A DNA stretch of 64,000 nt, taken from positions 17,491-81,490 of the forward strand of contig CAMCYJ010000004.1 in NCBI GenBank assembly GCA_945883815.1, in the 5' to 3' direction. A program made the translations under genes and the position numbers. Shown one piece after another: positions 36,159 through 45,583 of the stretch. Within the stretch, counting starts at the first letter, position 1. Each line of letters opens with the position of its first letter. A model generated the notes under the pieces. The model did no database searches, was not told the origin of the DNA, and was given only the letters and a program-made list of their open reading frames with translations. This DNA is from Akkermansia muciniphila. Its GTDB lineage: Bacteria; Verrucomicrobiota; Verrucomicrobiia; Limisphaerales; UBA9464.

Positions 36159-36819
36159 GTTCGATGGCATCGAGAACCGGCTTTCGCCACGCCTCGTAGC
36201 CTTCGGCGTTGAGGTGGAGTTGGTCTGCGGCGAAGAAACGAGGATCAGGCCTGCCTCGGGAGTCGAGCAACGGCGAGGCCACGTCGACGACACGCACCCG
36301 TTGACGGGTCGCCGCCAAGGTCTGGAGTCGCCGGTTGAACTCGGATTGGGCTTCGAGGAGATGCCTCCGTGACGGGCTGGGCTTCACGGTGAGCAAGACG
36401 ATTGAGGTTCCCCGGAGCTCCGTTTCGGCACGGTCCAAGAACACGGCCAGATCCTGGGCGATCTCTGCGGGGGTCTGTCCGTCGGCCAGATCGTTGTCGC
36501 CCTCATACACCACCAGAACCGAAGGGCCATACGGCAGGACCACGCGATTGAAAAACCGAAGCAAGTCCTTGAACCGAGAACCACCGAAACCGCGGTTGAG
36601 CACCGGTCGCTCCTGGATCGAGGTGGGCAGATTGGTCCACAATCGAATGCTGGAACTGCCCACAAACAAGATGGGCCGTGGCGGTGGCGGGACCCGGCGG
36701 TCCAGGGCCTCAAACTTCAGGACCTCCGGCTCAAAGCGGTTGGTCGAGGTGGATTCCGCGGCTTTCAAAGGAACCAGAAGCATCAGCAGCGGGATCCATG
36801 CGAATAGCCAAAACCTCAT
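36142..36819 (-). CDS. Secreted SGNH/GDSL-type hydrolase
   Basis: The 225-residue product has a signal peptide (LFAWIPLLMLLVPLKAAES) and the four SGNH blocks: FVGSSSIRLW (catalytic Ser), GFGGSRFKD (Gly), VYEGDNDLADG (Asn) and AADQLHLNAEGY (Asp and His). It is likely a periplasmic esterase or acetylhydrolase acting on a lipid or carbohydrate. Its ATG overlaps the lipA stop (ATGA, 36816-36819), so the two genes are coupled although their functions are unrelated. Tail-to-tail overlap with the transferase-like gene. Confidence 0.9.
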   Translation of the reverse strand: MRFWLFAWIPLLMLLVPLKAAESTSTNRFEPEVLKFEALDRRVPPPPRPILFVGSSSIRLWTNLPTSIQERPVLNRGFGGSRFKDLLRFFNRVVLPYGPSVLVVYEGDNDLADGQTPAEIAQDLAVFLDRAETELRGTSIVLLTVKPSPSRRHLLEAQSEFNRRLQTLAATRQRVRVVDVASPLLDSRGRPDPRFFAADQLHLNAEGYEAWRKPVLDAIELSLKH

Positions 36820-37733
36820 GCAGTACGGGACGGAGAGAATTCGTCGGCATGGTACGAACTGCGAACCAAGGGGCCTGAGGCAACATGCGCGAATCCCATG
36901 GCTTCGCCCTCACGCCGCAGTGTGTCGAAAACGGCCGGTGGGATGAAGTCCACCACGGGCAGGTGCTTGAGGGTGGGTTGAAGGTATTGTCCGAGAGTGA
37001 GCATGTCGCAGTTCGCGTGGCGGAGGTCTCGCATGGCCTCCAGCACTTCTTCCTGCGTTTCACCGAGCCCGAGCATCATGCCGGACTTGGTGTGGACTTG
37101 GTCGCCGAGGCGGTCTTTGACCTTGGCCAGAACACGGAGCGACCGATCGTAGGTGGCGCGGTGCCGGACCGACGGGGTGAGACGTCGAATCGTCTCCAGG
37201 TTGTGGTTGAAGATGTCCGGTCGAGCCACGAGGACCGAATCGATGGCGTCGTCGCGATCTAGAAAATCGGGAGTCAACACCTCGACCACAATTCCAGGAT
37301 TCAGATCTCGCACCGCTTCAATGGTGCGCCGGAAATGTTCGGCTCCCCCGTCCTGGAGGTCATCCCGGGCCACGGCCGTGATGACCACGTGCTTGAGACC
37401 CATGCGACGGGTGGCCTCGGCCACTCGCTGAGGCTCGTCCTGTTCCAGAGCCAACGGTTTGGCCGTCGACACCGCACAGAATCCGCAGGCGCGGGTGCAG
37501 CGATCGCCGGCGATCATGAAGGTCGCTGTGCCCTTGCTCCAGCACTCCCAATGATTGGGGCACTTGGCACTCTCGCATACCGTGTGGAGTCCCAGGCCAT
37601 CGAGCAGCGTGCGCGTGGCCGTGAAGGCACTGGAGGTCGGCAACTGCACCTTCAGCCATTCGGGCAGACGGCGCCTGGGAAGCAACGGGATCGCGGCCAT
37701 CGGGGCCGCCATCGTGGAAGAACACGAACTCAT
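36816..37733 (-). CDS. lipA: Lipoyl synthase
   Basis: Radical-SAM enzyme that inserts two sulphur atoms into octanoyl groups on lipoyl domains. Both iron-sulphur motifs are present: the auxiliary cluster CESAKCPNHWEC (Cys53, 58 and 64) and the SAM cluster CTRACGFC (Cys79, 83 and 86). The C-terminal RSSYHADE motif (serine ligand to the auxiliary cluster) is there as well. It has 305 residues, the usual length. The ATG at 37731-37733 is used; internal Met8 and Met12 are alternatives. lipB is not adjacent. Confidence 0.97.
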   Translation of the reverse strand: MSSCSSTMAAPMAAIPLLPRRRLPEWLKVQLPTSSAFTATRTLLDGLGLHTVCESAKCPNHWECWSKGTATFMIAGDRCTRACGFCAVSTAKPLALEQDEPQRVAEATRRMGLKHVVITAVARDDLQDGGAEHFRRTIEAVRDLNPGIVVEVLTPDFLDRDDAIDSVLVARPDIFNHNLETIRRLTPSVRHRATYDRSLRVLAKVKDRLGDQVHTKSGMMLGLGETQEEVLEAMRDLRHANCDMLTLGQYLQPTLKHLPVVDFIPPAVFDTLRREGEAMGFAHVASGPLVRSSYHADEFSPSRTA

Positions 37734-37748
37734 CGACAGCCCTGAAGC

Positions 37749-39005
37749 TCAAACCGGGCCCGCAGCTTGGCAACTGCTTTTGGGAAGGCCTGCTTGCTGC
37801 TCAATGAAGTCTGCCGCATTGGCTGCGATGATTTTCCAGTCGAGTCGGGCGGCGACCCGGGCTGCGGCCGATAACCCCAGGGTGCGGCGTTCCCCAGCAG
37901 TCAGGGCCAAGATTGCCAGAACATTCTCGGCGAAGGATAGGCCGGTCCAACCCGAGAACCGGATGGCCGGTTCGTCGGCGAAGTAGCGGGAAAGATTTTC
38001 CAGAGGAGTGCTGACGCAGGGAATTCCGCAGCCGAGGTACTCGACCGCTTTGGCGACGAAGGCGCAGTGGACACCTTGGGATTCCTCATAGGGAACCATT
38101 CCCACCGAAGCTCCGCCCAGGGCCTCGGCCATTTGTTCGTAGGGAATGAAGCCGGTCATTTCGAGGGAGATTCCTGGAGCGGCGGCCCGGACTTGTTGGG
38201 CCAATCGCGTCAAGGCAGGTGTTTCCTTGCCGAGGAATCGGAACCGGAGATCCGGCCGTTGGGCGTGCAAGTGCAACAAGGCGTCCCGGGCGATGGGTCC
38301 CAAGTGGTGCGTGTCGAACGACCCGTGCATGACCACCACGGGCGTCTTGGAAATTGTCGGATCGGCCGTGGTCTCGGGAGGCGGCCGAAAGAGGCTGGCA
38401 TCGTAGCCATACTGGATGACTCGGATCCGGTCGGCCGGGTAACCAGTGGCTTGGAATCGTTCGGCCAAGGGAGCCGACACGGTCATCACGCCCTCAGCCC
38501 GAAAGCGCCGGGGCAACGAGCGCTCGTAACGGTTGAGCCAGGGAACCAAACCGGTTCGCGTAAACACTGCAGGCCAGGTCTCCATGAACCCTGTCAGGTA
38601 GTCCAGGAAGTTGAGGATGATGGGCACTTTCCAGCGGCTCCTCAGCAGGCCGGCGGCCACGGCCGAAATCGTGTGCTGCGAGAGGATGGCGTCGAAGCAA
38701 AACTCCGGGGAAGCCGATCGGCGCAGGGACTTCAGCGTCTGGTCGGCGTGTCGTGCCAAGGCCAGCGGATAGGCCAGGTACTTGAAGTTGCGGTAGGGCG
38801 TGTAGCGACCCATCGGCCACCCGCTGAACGGATGGATGTGGATACCCTGCGTGATTGCGATGGATTCCCAATCCGGAAAGACGGGACAAAACAGATGGAC
38901 CTCATGGCCCCGGCGCACCAATTCCCGGATCAGGTAAATAGCCTCCGCTGAGCCTCCGCCGCTGGGCGGGAAATACGGTTCGTGGGTCAGGAAGGCCAGG
39001 CGCAT
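37749..39005 (-). CDS. Glycosyltransferase family 4
   Basis: The 418-residue product is a GT-B-fold glycosyltransferase. It starts MRLAFLTHEPYFPPSGGGSAEAIYLIREL, with the Gly-rich acceptor-side motif. The C-terminal half has VVVMHGSFDTHHLGP, RFLGKETP, GFIPYEQMAEALGGASVGMVPYEESQG and VEYLGCGIPCVSTPLENL, the nucleotide-sugar region with the E-x7-E-like pattern reduced. The donor and acceptor sugars are not predictable. The start ATG is at 39003-39005; the longer open frame upstream is not supported. It lies between lipA and the M20 peptidase on the same strand. Confidence 0.85.
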   Translation of the reverse strand: MRLAFLTHEPYFPPSGGGSAEAIYLIRELVRRGHEVHLFCPVFPDWESIAITQGIHIHPFSGWPMGRYTPYRNFKYLAYPLALARHADQTLKSLRRSASPEFCFDAILSQHTISAVAAGLLRSRWKVPIILNFLDYLTGFMETWPAVFTRTGLVPWLNRYERSLPRRFRAEGVMTVSAPLAERFQATGYPADRIRVIQYGYDASLFRPPPETTADPTISKTPVVVMHGSFDTHHLGPIARDALLHLHAQRPDLRFRFLGKETPALTRLAQQVRAAAPGISLEMTGFIPYEQMAEALGGASVGMVPYEESQGVHCAFVAKAVEYLGCGIPCVSTPLENLSRYFADEPAIRFSGWTGLSFAENVLAILALTAGERRTLGLSAAARVAARLDWKIIAANAADFIEQQAGLPKSSCQAAGPV

Positions 39006-39034
39006 TGCTCGGGAAGACTCGGTTTTGAGGGCGT

Positions 39035-40177
39035 TCAGTCCAGACCGCGAAGGAACCGTTCCAGAATATGGACCGACTTCTCCAGCTGGGAGATGGCCAA
39101 CCACTCCCGCTCCGTATGGGCCTGGGCGATGTTACCCGGGCCGAACACCACCGAAGGGATCCCTCCAGCGGCGAGGGGTGCGGCATCGGTGAAGTAGTGA
39201 ACGCCTCGGGTGGTTCGTCGTCCGGCGGCGCGAGTCAATGACTGAACCAGTGGCAGGTCCGGGTTGGTGTCGAGCGGTTGGCAGGGATTGGTGCGCAGTG
39301 TGTCGAAGGAAGCTTTGAGTCCCTGGCGTCGCAACAAGGCATGGATTTCGCGGCGAATCCCCGCCTCGGTCTCGCCGGGAAGAGTGCGTCGATCGATTTC
39401 GATGATGCATTCAGCGGGCACGATGTTGGGTTGGCGGCCCCCGTCGATACGCCCGACGTTGATCGTGGGTCGACCCAGGAGCGGATGGGCAGGGCGGGCG
39501 GCCAGTTCGGCGGCGTACTCGGTCTCGAGAGCCAGGACGATTCGCGACATGGCCGTCACGGCGTTGCGGCCCCGATGCGGTGTGGCCCCATGGGCCGGAC
39601 GTCCGATGGTGCGCAGGCGCAGCCAGACATCACCCTTGTGGGCGGTCACGATCTCCAAACCGGTGGGTTCGCCGACGAGCGCCAGATCGCACTTGGGTCC
39701 GTGACTGGCAAAGTGTCGGGAACCCAGTTGCATGTTCTCCTCGTCGATCAGTCCGACAAAGAGGATCTCGGTGTGCGCCGGGCGAGGGCCCGCAGTGGCC
39801 ACGTTGAGCAGGGATTGGAAGAAAGCGCTCACGGACCCCTTGGTGTCGCAAGCGCCGCGACCATAGACGCGACCATCGCGGACCACGGGTTTGAGCTGCA
39901 GGGCGTAGGCCGGTTCACCGACCGTGTCGAGGTGCGGTGCCAAAAGGATTCGACTCCGGACTTGGCCCCGCGGGGTTAGTCGGACCAGCAGGTTGGACCT
40001 TCCCGGGACCACGGGTTGTAATTCCACCTCAAGGCCGATCCGACGGGCAGCCGATGCCAGAAATTCCGCCACCCGATGTTCGCCATGAAATTCGGGATCA
40101 CTGAAAAAGGCGGGGTTCACGCTGGGCAGCGCGATGAGATCCTGAAGCAACCGGACGCTGGTGGGTTGGGAGGCCAC
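39035..40177 (-). CDS. M20-family metallopeptidase (acetylornithine deacetylase / succinyl-diaminopimelate desuccinylase-like)
   Basis: The 380-residue product is a two-zinc hydrolase: LLAPHLDTVGEP (His and Asp ligands), GRGACDTKGSVSAFFQSL (bridging Asp), FVGLIDEENMQLGSRHF (catalytic Glu pair), and the dimerisation domain RTIGRPAHGATPHRGRNAVTAM. The C-terminal HYFTDAAPLAAGGIPSVVFGPGN and AQAHTEREWL supply the last ligand (His). ArgE and DapE both match this pattern, and the substrate cannot be told. It starts with GTG at 40175-40177. The AraC regulator gene upstream on the same strand may control it, but this is not shown. Confidence 0.88.
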   Translation of the reverse strand: MASQPTSVRLLQDLIALPSVNPAFFSDPEFHGEHRVAEFLASAARRIGLEVELQPVVPGRSNLLVRLTPRGQVRSRILLAPHLDTVGEPAYALQLKPVVRDGRVYGRGACDTKGSVSAFFQSLLNVATAGPRPAHTEILFVGLIDEENMQLGSRHFASHGPKCDLALVGEPTGLEIVTAHKGDVWLRLRTIGRPAHGATPHRGRNAVTAMSRIVLALETEYAAELAARPAHPLLGRPTINVGRIDGGRQPNIVPAECIIEIDRRTLPGETEAGIRREIHALLRRQGLKASFDTLRTNPCQPLDTNPDLPLVQSLTRAAGRRTTRGVHYFTDAAPLAAGGIPSVVFGPGNIAQAHTEREWLAISQLEKSVHILERFLRGLD

Positions 40178-40219
40178 GGTGCCGGTGACCTTACTGGCCA
40201 GTTTGTGCCCCGGCGATCC

Positions 40220-41191
40220 TCAACTTTTGCGGACTGTGGCCCGTTGGGTCGGTGTGGCCATGGGGTAGAGCCCCGGACAGCAACCGAAGGTCTGGTGGAA
40301 CGCGGCGCTGAAATGGCTGAGGCTGGAGTAGCCCACTTCCAAGGCCGCTTCCGTTACGTTGAAGGAACCGGATCGCAGGAGAGTCGCCGCTTTCTCCATG
40401 CGCAACTGCCGCAGGTACTGGGGAATGGTTTGTCCCATCTCCTTGGAGAAAGTTCGGCTCAGGTAGAACGGGCTGCAGGCGGCCTCCCGGGCGATGGCTT
40501 CCAGCGAAGGGGGGTGGGTCAGGTCTTTCTTGAGAGCTTCGATCACGGTCTCCACCCGGTCACGGGCGACCCGCTGTTGGCGATGGCAGAACAGCTCGGA
40601 ATCCGACGGCGGGGCGAAGAAAAACTCGCTCATCAACTCTCGGACCTTGGCCCCGTACCAAAGCCGTTGGGCCCCGGCCAAGACCGGCGGTTGGCGCAAG
40701 GCCATGACGAGATCCCGTTGACGGGTGGTGAGGGGCTCGGGTTCGGAAACCCCCGAGACCGCGGGCTGGGCATCCAGCGATGTCTGGATCAGGGGGTGTA
40801 GAAAATCTCGGCTCTCTCCGAGCTCCCGGCTCAGGAAATCGGGGCGAAATTCCACCGTGATGAACTGGTGGGTTTGCCCTGGTGTGCGGACGGCGGAGAG
40901 CGGGCTTTGGCCCTGACGATAGAAACCGGCCGACTGGTTCCCGAAGCGGGCGGTCTTGCTGCCACTGCTCACCGAACCCTGCCCTGAGAGATTCAGGCAG
41001 AGTTCGACGCTCCCCGGATGGAAGCTACGGGCCCAGTCGATGGGTTCGGCCGCGTTGAAATCGTGCCACTCCAGGCTGAAGCCGAGACTTCCGAAACTGC
41101 CGAAGAGCTGTCGCCAACCGGCACCGATGGCAGCCCAAGCTGCCAACTCGCCTTCGAAGCGGGGCGGGGTCGTCTTGGGGGTCCGAGGCAT
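40220..41191 (-). CDS. AraC-family transcriptional regulator
   Basis: The 323-residue product has an N-terminal ligand-sensing region (cupin-like, RSFHPGSVELCLNLSGQG) and a C-terminal pair of helix-turn-helix motifs: SLEAIAREAACSPFYLSRTFSKEMG and TEAALEVGYSSLSHFSAAFHQTFGCCPGLYP. It may regulate the M20 peptidase gene that follows 43 bp downstream. The start at the ATG 41189-41191 gives a good length; a GTG or ATG further upstream would place it in the cysS leader region. Confidence 0.9.
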   Translation of the reverse strand: MPRTPKTTPPRFEGELAAWAAIGAGWRQLFGSFGSLGFSLEWHDFNAAEPIDWARSFHPGSVELCLNLSGQGSVSSGSKTARFGNQSAGFYRQGQSPLSAVRTPGQTHQFITVEFRPDFLSRELGESRDFLHPLIQTSLDAQPAVSGVSEPEPLTTRQRDLVMALRQPPVLAGAQRLWYGAKVRELMSEFFFAPPSDSELFCHRQQRVARDRVETVIEALKKDLTHPPSLEAIAREAACSPFYLSRTFSKEMGQTIPQYLRQLRMEKAATLLRSGSFNVTEAALEVGYSSLSHFSAAFHQTFGCCPGLYPMATPTQRATVRKS

Positions 41192-41482
41192 GTCAGCGAA
41201 TTTGTGGGGCCTCAGCGTAGGCCGCGAGGGGCAGACCCACAAGATTCCCTGCCAAAGGGGGTCCTAGATCCAGGTATCGGCCCGTCGCTCGCAATGATCG
41301 TGCAAAACGGCCAATTCGCGCGCTTCGGGGGTGGGAAAGGGTGGTGTGCGATCGATTGAGTGCTCTGGCCTCACCCGGCTGGGCTGAGAGATTGTGAAAT
41401 CCCGAACTCCTTCTGGGCGGAATCCTCAGGAGCACGATGCCTTTCTATTTTGCGCCAGAGGAGTACGATTTTTTTCCATCGC

Positions 41483-42907
41483 ATGGCCCTGCGCTTGTTC
41501 AACTCGCTCCACCGTCGCGTGGAAGAATTCACCCCACTGTTCCCCAACGCGGAATTCATCGGATTCTACTGCTGTGGACCGACGGTGTACGACTTTGGTC
41601 ATATTGGAAACTTCCGGACCTTCGTCTTTGCCGATCTCCTCCGGCGCTACCTCGAATTCCGGGGATTTCGCGTCAACCACGTGATGAACATCACCGACGT
41701 GGAGGACAAGATCATCCGCCAAGTGGCGGCAACGGGACTGTCGCTGGCTGAGTTTACCGGCAAGTACACCGAGGCCTTTCTCGCGGATCTGGCTACCCTG
41801 TCCTGCCTTCAACCGCACCATCTGCCCAAGGCCACCGACTACATCCCCCAGATCATCGACCTGATCCAACGGTTGGAGCAGCGAGGCATCGCCTATCGGG
41901 CCGGCGATGGCTCGGTCTACTTCAGCATCAACAAGTACCGGGCCTGCGGATGCCGCTACGGTCAATTGGTGACGCTGGACCCGGAGGCGCAGCGGCGCAC
42001 GGAACGCGTTTCGGGCGACTCCTACGACAAGGACGACCTGGCCGATTTCGCGCTGTGGAAGGCCCGGGTTCCGGGCGATGGGGTTGTTTTCTGGGGCAGT
42101 CCCTGGGGCGAAGGTCGCCCGGGTTGGCACATCGAGTGTTCGGCCATGAGCATGGCCATTCTCGGACCGAGCTTTGATGTCCACCTGGGTGGCGAAGATC
42201 TGGCGTTTCCCCATCACGAGGACGAGATCGCCCAAAGTGAGGGTACCGGGTTGCAGCAGCCGGGTCGGCCGTTCGTCAAGCATTGGGTGCACGCGGCTCA
42301 CCTGCTGGTGGACGGCAAGAAGATGAGCAAGTCGTTGGGCAATTTCTTCACGGTGCGTGATTTGCTGAGTCAGGGATTCCTAGGTCGGGAAATCCGCTTC
42401 CTTCTCATCAGTGCCCATTACCGCGAGACGTTCAATTTCACCCGCGACGGCCTCGAGGCGGCCCGGTCGGCATTGTCTCGGTTGGATGCAACCGTCGCGC
42501 AGTTGACCGAGCGAGCCGGTTCGGCGGCGGCCGAGATCGGCACCACACCCTCTGGCTTGGAGACCGCGTTCACCGACGCCCTCGATGATGACCTCAATGT
42601 GTCCAAGGCATGGGCGGTGATCTTCGATTGGGTCCGGGAAACCAATGCGGCTTTGGCCGCAGGTTCCCTGAGCCCCGCCGCTGCAGCTGCGCGCCTTCAG
42701 TCCTGGTTCCGGGTCGATGGAGTCATGGGGTTGGGCGGGCGCCCTGCCGAGGAAGTCCCGGCTGCAGCAGTGGCTTTGCTGGAGAAGCGCATCGCCGCCA
42801 AAGCGGCTCGCGACTTTGCGCTGGCTGACACCGTGCGCAATGAACTCAAGGCCCTGGGTTGGACCGTCGAGGATTCCAAGACCGGGTCGAAGCTCAAACG
42901 TCTCTGA
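41483..42907 (+). CDS. cysS: Cysteinyl-tRNA synthetase
   Basis: Charges tRNA-Cys. The 474 residues include the zinc-binding and HIGH region YCCGPTVYDFGHIGNFR (first zinc Cys at 30/31), the GWHIECSAMSMA zinc ligand, GGEDLAFPHHEDEIAQSE, and KMSKSLGNFF, the KMSKS loop. The C-terminal anticodon-binding helices are complete. It starts at ATG 41483. The frame upstream is open to 41360 but carries no conserved residues. Expected length is about 460-480. Confidence 0.96.
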   Translation: MALRLFNSLHRRVEEFTPLFPNAEFIGFYCCGPTVYDFGHIGNFRTFVFADLLRRYLEFRGFRVNHVMNITDVEDKIIRQVAATGLSLAEFTGKYTEAFLADLATLSCLQPHHLPKATDYIPQIIDLIQRLEQRGIAYRAGDGSVYFSINKYRACGCRYGQLVTLDPEAQRRTERVSGDSYDKDDLADFALWKARVPGDGVVFWGSPWGEGRPGWHIECSAMSMAILGPSFDVHLGGEDLAFPHHEDEIAQSEGTGLQQPGRPFVKHWVHAAHLLVDGKKMSKSLGNFFTVRDLLSQGFLGREIRFLLISAHYRETFNFTRDGLEAARSALSRLDATVAQLTERAGSAAAEIGTTPSGLETAFTDALDDDLNVSKAWAVIFDWVRETNAALAAGSLSPAAAAARLQSWFRVDGVMGLGGRPAEEVPAAAVALLEKRIAAKAARDFALADTVRNELKALGWTVEDSKTGSKLKRL

Positions 42908-42915
42908 GGCAGGCT

Positions 42916-43293
42916 ATGGGAAGCCAAGGCCATCGAGCGACTGTCCCCGAAGCGTGGGAGCAAGCCGTGCTGCGTCAACTGCTGTTGGCCGAGCCCGATG
43001 CCGCTCTGGCGACGCAGTTGACTGGCGTGGAGGTCTTGGGACGTGAACGTTTGGGACCTGCGTTGTTGATTCGACTGGGCGCTCCGGACGGTTCATTCCC
43101 GGGAACTCGAGGTGCCGTTTTTGGAGGCCACACGTTTGCCCGGTGGGAAGGCTGCTCCGCCCGCGCGGCGTTCACATTGCACCTTGATGATCAGGGCTGG
43201 GTGAGCCACCTCTTCGCATTTCTGGAGGATGAGTCCCCATGGCCATCGGCGACTGAGGGTATCGAGGTGTTGAACTCGAACGGTCAGGCCTGA
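42916..43293 (+). CDS. Hypothetical protein, 125 residues
   Basis: Lies 8 bp after cysS on the same strand and so is probably co-transcribed. The sequence (QAVLRQLLLAEPDAALATQLTGVEVLGRERLG, then AAFTLHLDDQGWVSHLFAFLED) is well behaved, with codon use like its neighbours, but I do not recognise a family. There is no signal peptide, membrane segment or catalytic motif. A longer frame beginning at 42859 overlaps cysS and is less likely than the ATG at 42916. Its end overlaps the convergent comF gene by 10 bp. Confidence 0.5.
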   Translation: MGSQGHRATVPEAWEQAVLRQLLLAEPDAALATQLTGVEVLGRERLGPALLIRLGAPDGSFPGTRGAVFGGHTFARWEGCSARAAFTLHLDDQGWVSHLFAFLEDESPWPSATEGIEVLNSNGQA

Positions 43294-44105
43294 CGGGCGG
43301 GCAGCAGATCCCCTTCCAGGGTGGCTCGAGCGACAGCCCAGACGACCACCCGCTCGGCGCCGAGATCTTTGAGCACGGCTGCCACCCCGTCGGTGGTGGC
43401 TCCGGTGGTGAGCACGTCGTCCACGATGATCCAGGATCCATGGATGCGTGGGCTGCGCGCCGGTTCAAAGGCTGCCCTCATGTTGCGGATTCGATCCTCT
43501 CGGCTCAGGGAAGTCTGGCTCGAAGTGGCTTCACGTCGTCGCACCCGATCGGTCTCCAGCGGCACGCCGAGCGCCCGGGCCAGCGGTGCGGCCAGTCGTT
43601 CGGCCTGATTGAATTCCCGCTCGCGCAGTTTGACGCGGTGCAGTGGCACCGGCACCACTCCTTGCCAGGAATGGCCCAGCAATCGGGGCAAAGCCGACTC
43701 CATCAGCAGCCCCGAAAGGAACGTCCCGTACCAGGGTTCCTTCTGGTACTTGAGCCGGTGGATGCATTCCAGGGCGAGGCCCTCGGCGATGACGGCGGCC
43801 CTGGCTTCATCCCAGGCCCACGAACCCCTTCGGCAGGCGGCACAGGTATGAGAGCCGATGATCGTTCCGGAGAAGGGAATCCCACAGCGTTGGCAGCAAG
43901 GCTCGGTGATGCGGCGAACACCGTTTTGGCAAGTATCGCAAACATACCCGTGATGGCGTCCGGCCCGCTCCAGGCGGCACACCACGCAAACCGGGGGATA
44001 GACCAGTCCCAGAATCACCTCGGCCCAAGCGCCTGGCCCAAGTTCGCCATCGGGCCTGCCAGGAGATTTGCGATCGGGTCCGCCGATGGAGCGTTCAAGC
44101 ATCAT
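43284..44105 (-). CDS. comF: ComF-family phosphoribosyltransferase-like protein
   Basis: The 273-residue product carries zinc-ribbon-like Cys pairs (CVVC, CDTC, CQRCG and CAAC in the first 110 residues) and the C-terminal phosphoribosyltransferase motif SWIIVDDVLTTGATTDGVAAVLKDLGA. ComF supports DNA uptake in competent bacteria; other roles exist, and no other com gene is here. The ATG at 44103-44105 (or the next one at 44100-44102) overlaps the CPBP protease stop, so the two genes form an operon. Confidence 0.88.
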   Translation of the reverse strand: MMLERSIGGPDRKSPGRPDGELGPGAWAEVILGLVYPPVCVVCRLERAGRHHGYVCDTCQNGVRRITEPCCQRCGIPFSGTIIGSHTCAACRRGSWAWDEARAAVIAEGLALECIHRLKYQKEPWYGTFLSGLLMESALPRLLGHSWQGVVPVPLHRVKLREREFNQAERLAAPLARALGVPLETDRVRRREATSSQTSLSREDRIRNMRAAFEPARSPRIHGSWIIVDDVLTTGATTDGVAAVLKDLGAERVVVWAVARATLEGDLLPARQA

Positions 44106-45042
44106 TGCCCAGTGGGGAAGCAGTGGCTGGGTTCCTGCGGCCTCCGAGGGCACCCACAAAGAACGCGGTGGTGACGGCGATGACCGCGAAGGTTAGCCAC
44201 CCATCGTGCAGTCGGGCCGATCCCCACCACCAGGAGGGTGTGCCCTTGCGGGCCACCGTTGTTGTGAAAAAGGTGTAGGACTTGAACCAGAAGATCCATC
44301 CGGCGTGCAAACCCAGCGGGAGCCACAGCGCGCCCGTCCGCTCCCGGCACCAGGCCAGCAACCAGCCGATCGCACCTAGGGTGAGGATTCCCGGGAATAC
44401 TTGTGCGGGTTGACTCAGGCCCGAAAGCATCTGGCCGAGCATTTCCAAGCCGGTCCAAGGACCCACGGAATCGGGGGCCTCGGGCCGGCGGAAGAAATGT
44501 ACGAGAGCATAGAGTGCCGCGCTGCTCAGCGCGGCGGGGGCAAAAGAAAAGCGGCGGCGAAGCGATCCGAAAACGACCCCTCGGAACAGCAGTTCTTCCA
44601 TGAACGAAACGGCGATGGCAGCGCCCAGTGCACGAATCGCATGGGAGAGCAGCAAGCTCCACGAATGACCCGAGTCCCAGGTGCGGACGCCGAACCCGAG
44701 CGACAGGAGCGCCACGACGGCCAGCGACACCATACCGCCGGCCAGGCCCATCAATAGATACCGCCGGGCGAGACGGCCCCATACCAGGCCCACGGATTGC
44801 CAACCTGGAAAAAGCCCGCTTCGGATCATGGGCCATAGCCCCAGCAGGGCAACCCCCAGAAGACTCCGGTCCACGTAGCGGCGGAAAGGTTGTGCTGCCA
44901 GCGACGAGTTCGGGCCTAGGTGCTTGGCAAACGTCCAGATCCAAGGGGCCAACAGGGCTCCACCGACGAACACTGCGACCAGGTACCCACACAAGACCCA
45001 AGCCGGGTTGGGCGGTGACTTGGTGATGGAGGGCGGATTCAT
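44095..45042 (-). CDS. CPBP-family intramembrane metalloprotease
   Basis: The 315-residue polytopic membrane protein belongs to the CPBP/ABI family: SFMEELLFRGVVFGSLRRRF with the EExxxR core motif, and PGILTLGAIGWLLAWCRERTGALWLPLGLHAGW carrying the second His motif. Such proteases are related to type II CAAX prenyl proteases, and some are involved in bacteriocin immunity. The substrate is unknown. It starts at the ATG 45040-45042 and overlaps comF by a few bases. Confidence 0.88.
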   Translation of the reverse strand: MNPPSITKSPPNPAWVLCGYLVAVFVGGALLAPWIWTFAKHLGPNSSLAAQPFRRYVDRSLLGVALLGLWPMIRSGLFPGWQSVGLVWGRLARRYLLMGLAGGMVSLAVVALLSLGFGVRTWDSGHSWSLLLSHAIRALGAAIAVSFMEELLFRGVVFGSLRRRFSFAPAALSSAALYALVHFFRRPEAPDSVGPWTGLEMLGQMLSGLSQPAQVFPGILTLGAIGWLLAWCRERTGALWLPLGLHAGWIFWFKSYTFFTTTVARKGTPSWWWGSARLHDGWLTFAVIAVTTAFFVGALGGRRNPATASPLGNDA

Positions 45043-45109
45043 GGTAGCCGTACAGGAGAGGATTGCTGGAGCACCCAACCCCCGCAGCATGGCATCCCAG
45101 CGGCCACGC

Positions 45110-45583
45110 TCAAGGCGCTTGGCAGTTGGGGCAAATCCCGAAGAATTCCATTCGGTGCGAAATCTGGGTGAACCCGTGCCGGTGGGCCAATTGATCCTGG
45201 AATTCGTTCAGGAAGCAGTCGTCGAGCTCGACGATTCGGGCGCAGCGGGAGCAAACCAGATGATGGTGGTGGGCATCGCTGTCCTCGGGAGACAATTCGA
45301 AGCGGGCGGCTCCGTCGCCAAAATCGTAACGCCTCACCAGCCCCATGCGTTCGAGGGTGTGCATGTTCCGGTAGATGGTCGCCAGATCGCAGTCGAGCTT
45401 GCCCAACGAGGTGTGGATTTCCTTGATGGTCAGCGGCGACGAATGCTTGCGGAGCACGTCGAGGATCGCCTGGCGTGGGGCGGTGATCTTCAGTTCGCCC
45501 TGGCGAAGCTTGTCCGTCAGGTCGGACAGCGGCTGCTGGATGAGTCGGTGAGGGTGCTGGTGCTGAGGACAGGGCCGGCTCAT
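45110..45583 (-). CDS. zur: Fur-family metal-dependent regulator, probably Zur
   Basis: The 157-residue product has an N-terminal winged helix (ITAPRQAILDVLRKHSSPLTIKEIHTSLG, CDLATIYRNMHTLERMGLVRRYDFGDG) and a C-terminal dimerisation domain with HHHHLVCSRCARIVELDDC. A second Cys pair, CPNC, at the C-terminus gives the usual structural zinc site. The N-terminus is His-rich (PCPQHQHPHR). The name Zur is from its position directly after znuB (ATGA overlap, 45580-45583); Fur or PerR cannot be excluded from sequence alone. Confidence 0.85.
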   Translation of the reverse strand: MSRPCPQHQHPHRLIQQPLSDLTDKLRQGELKITAPRQAILDVLRKHSSPLTIKEIHTSLGKLDCDLATIYRNMHTLERMGLVRRYDFGDGAARFELSPEDSDAHHHHLVCSRCARIVELDDCFLNEFQDQLAHRHGFTQISHRMEFFGICPNCQAP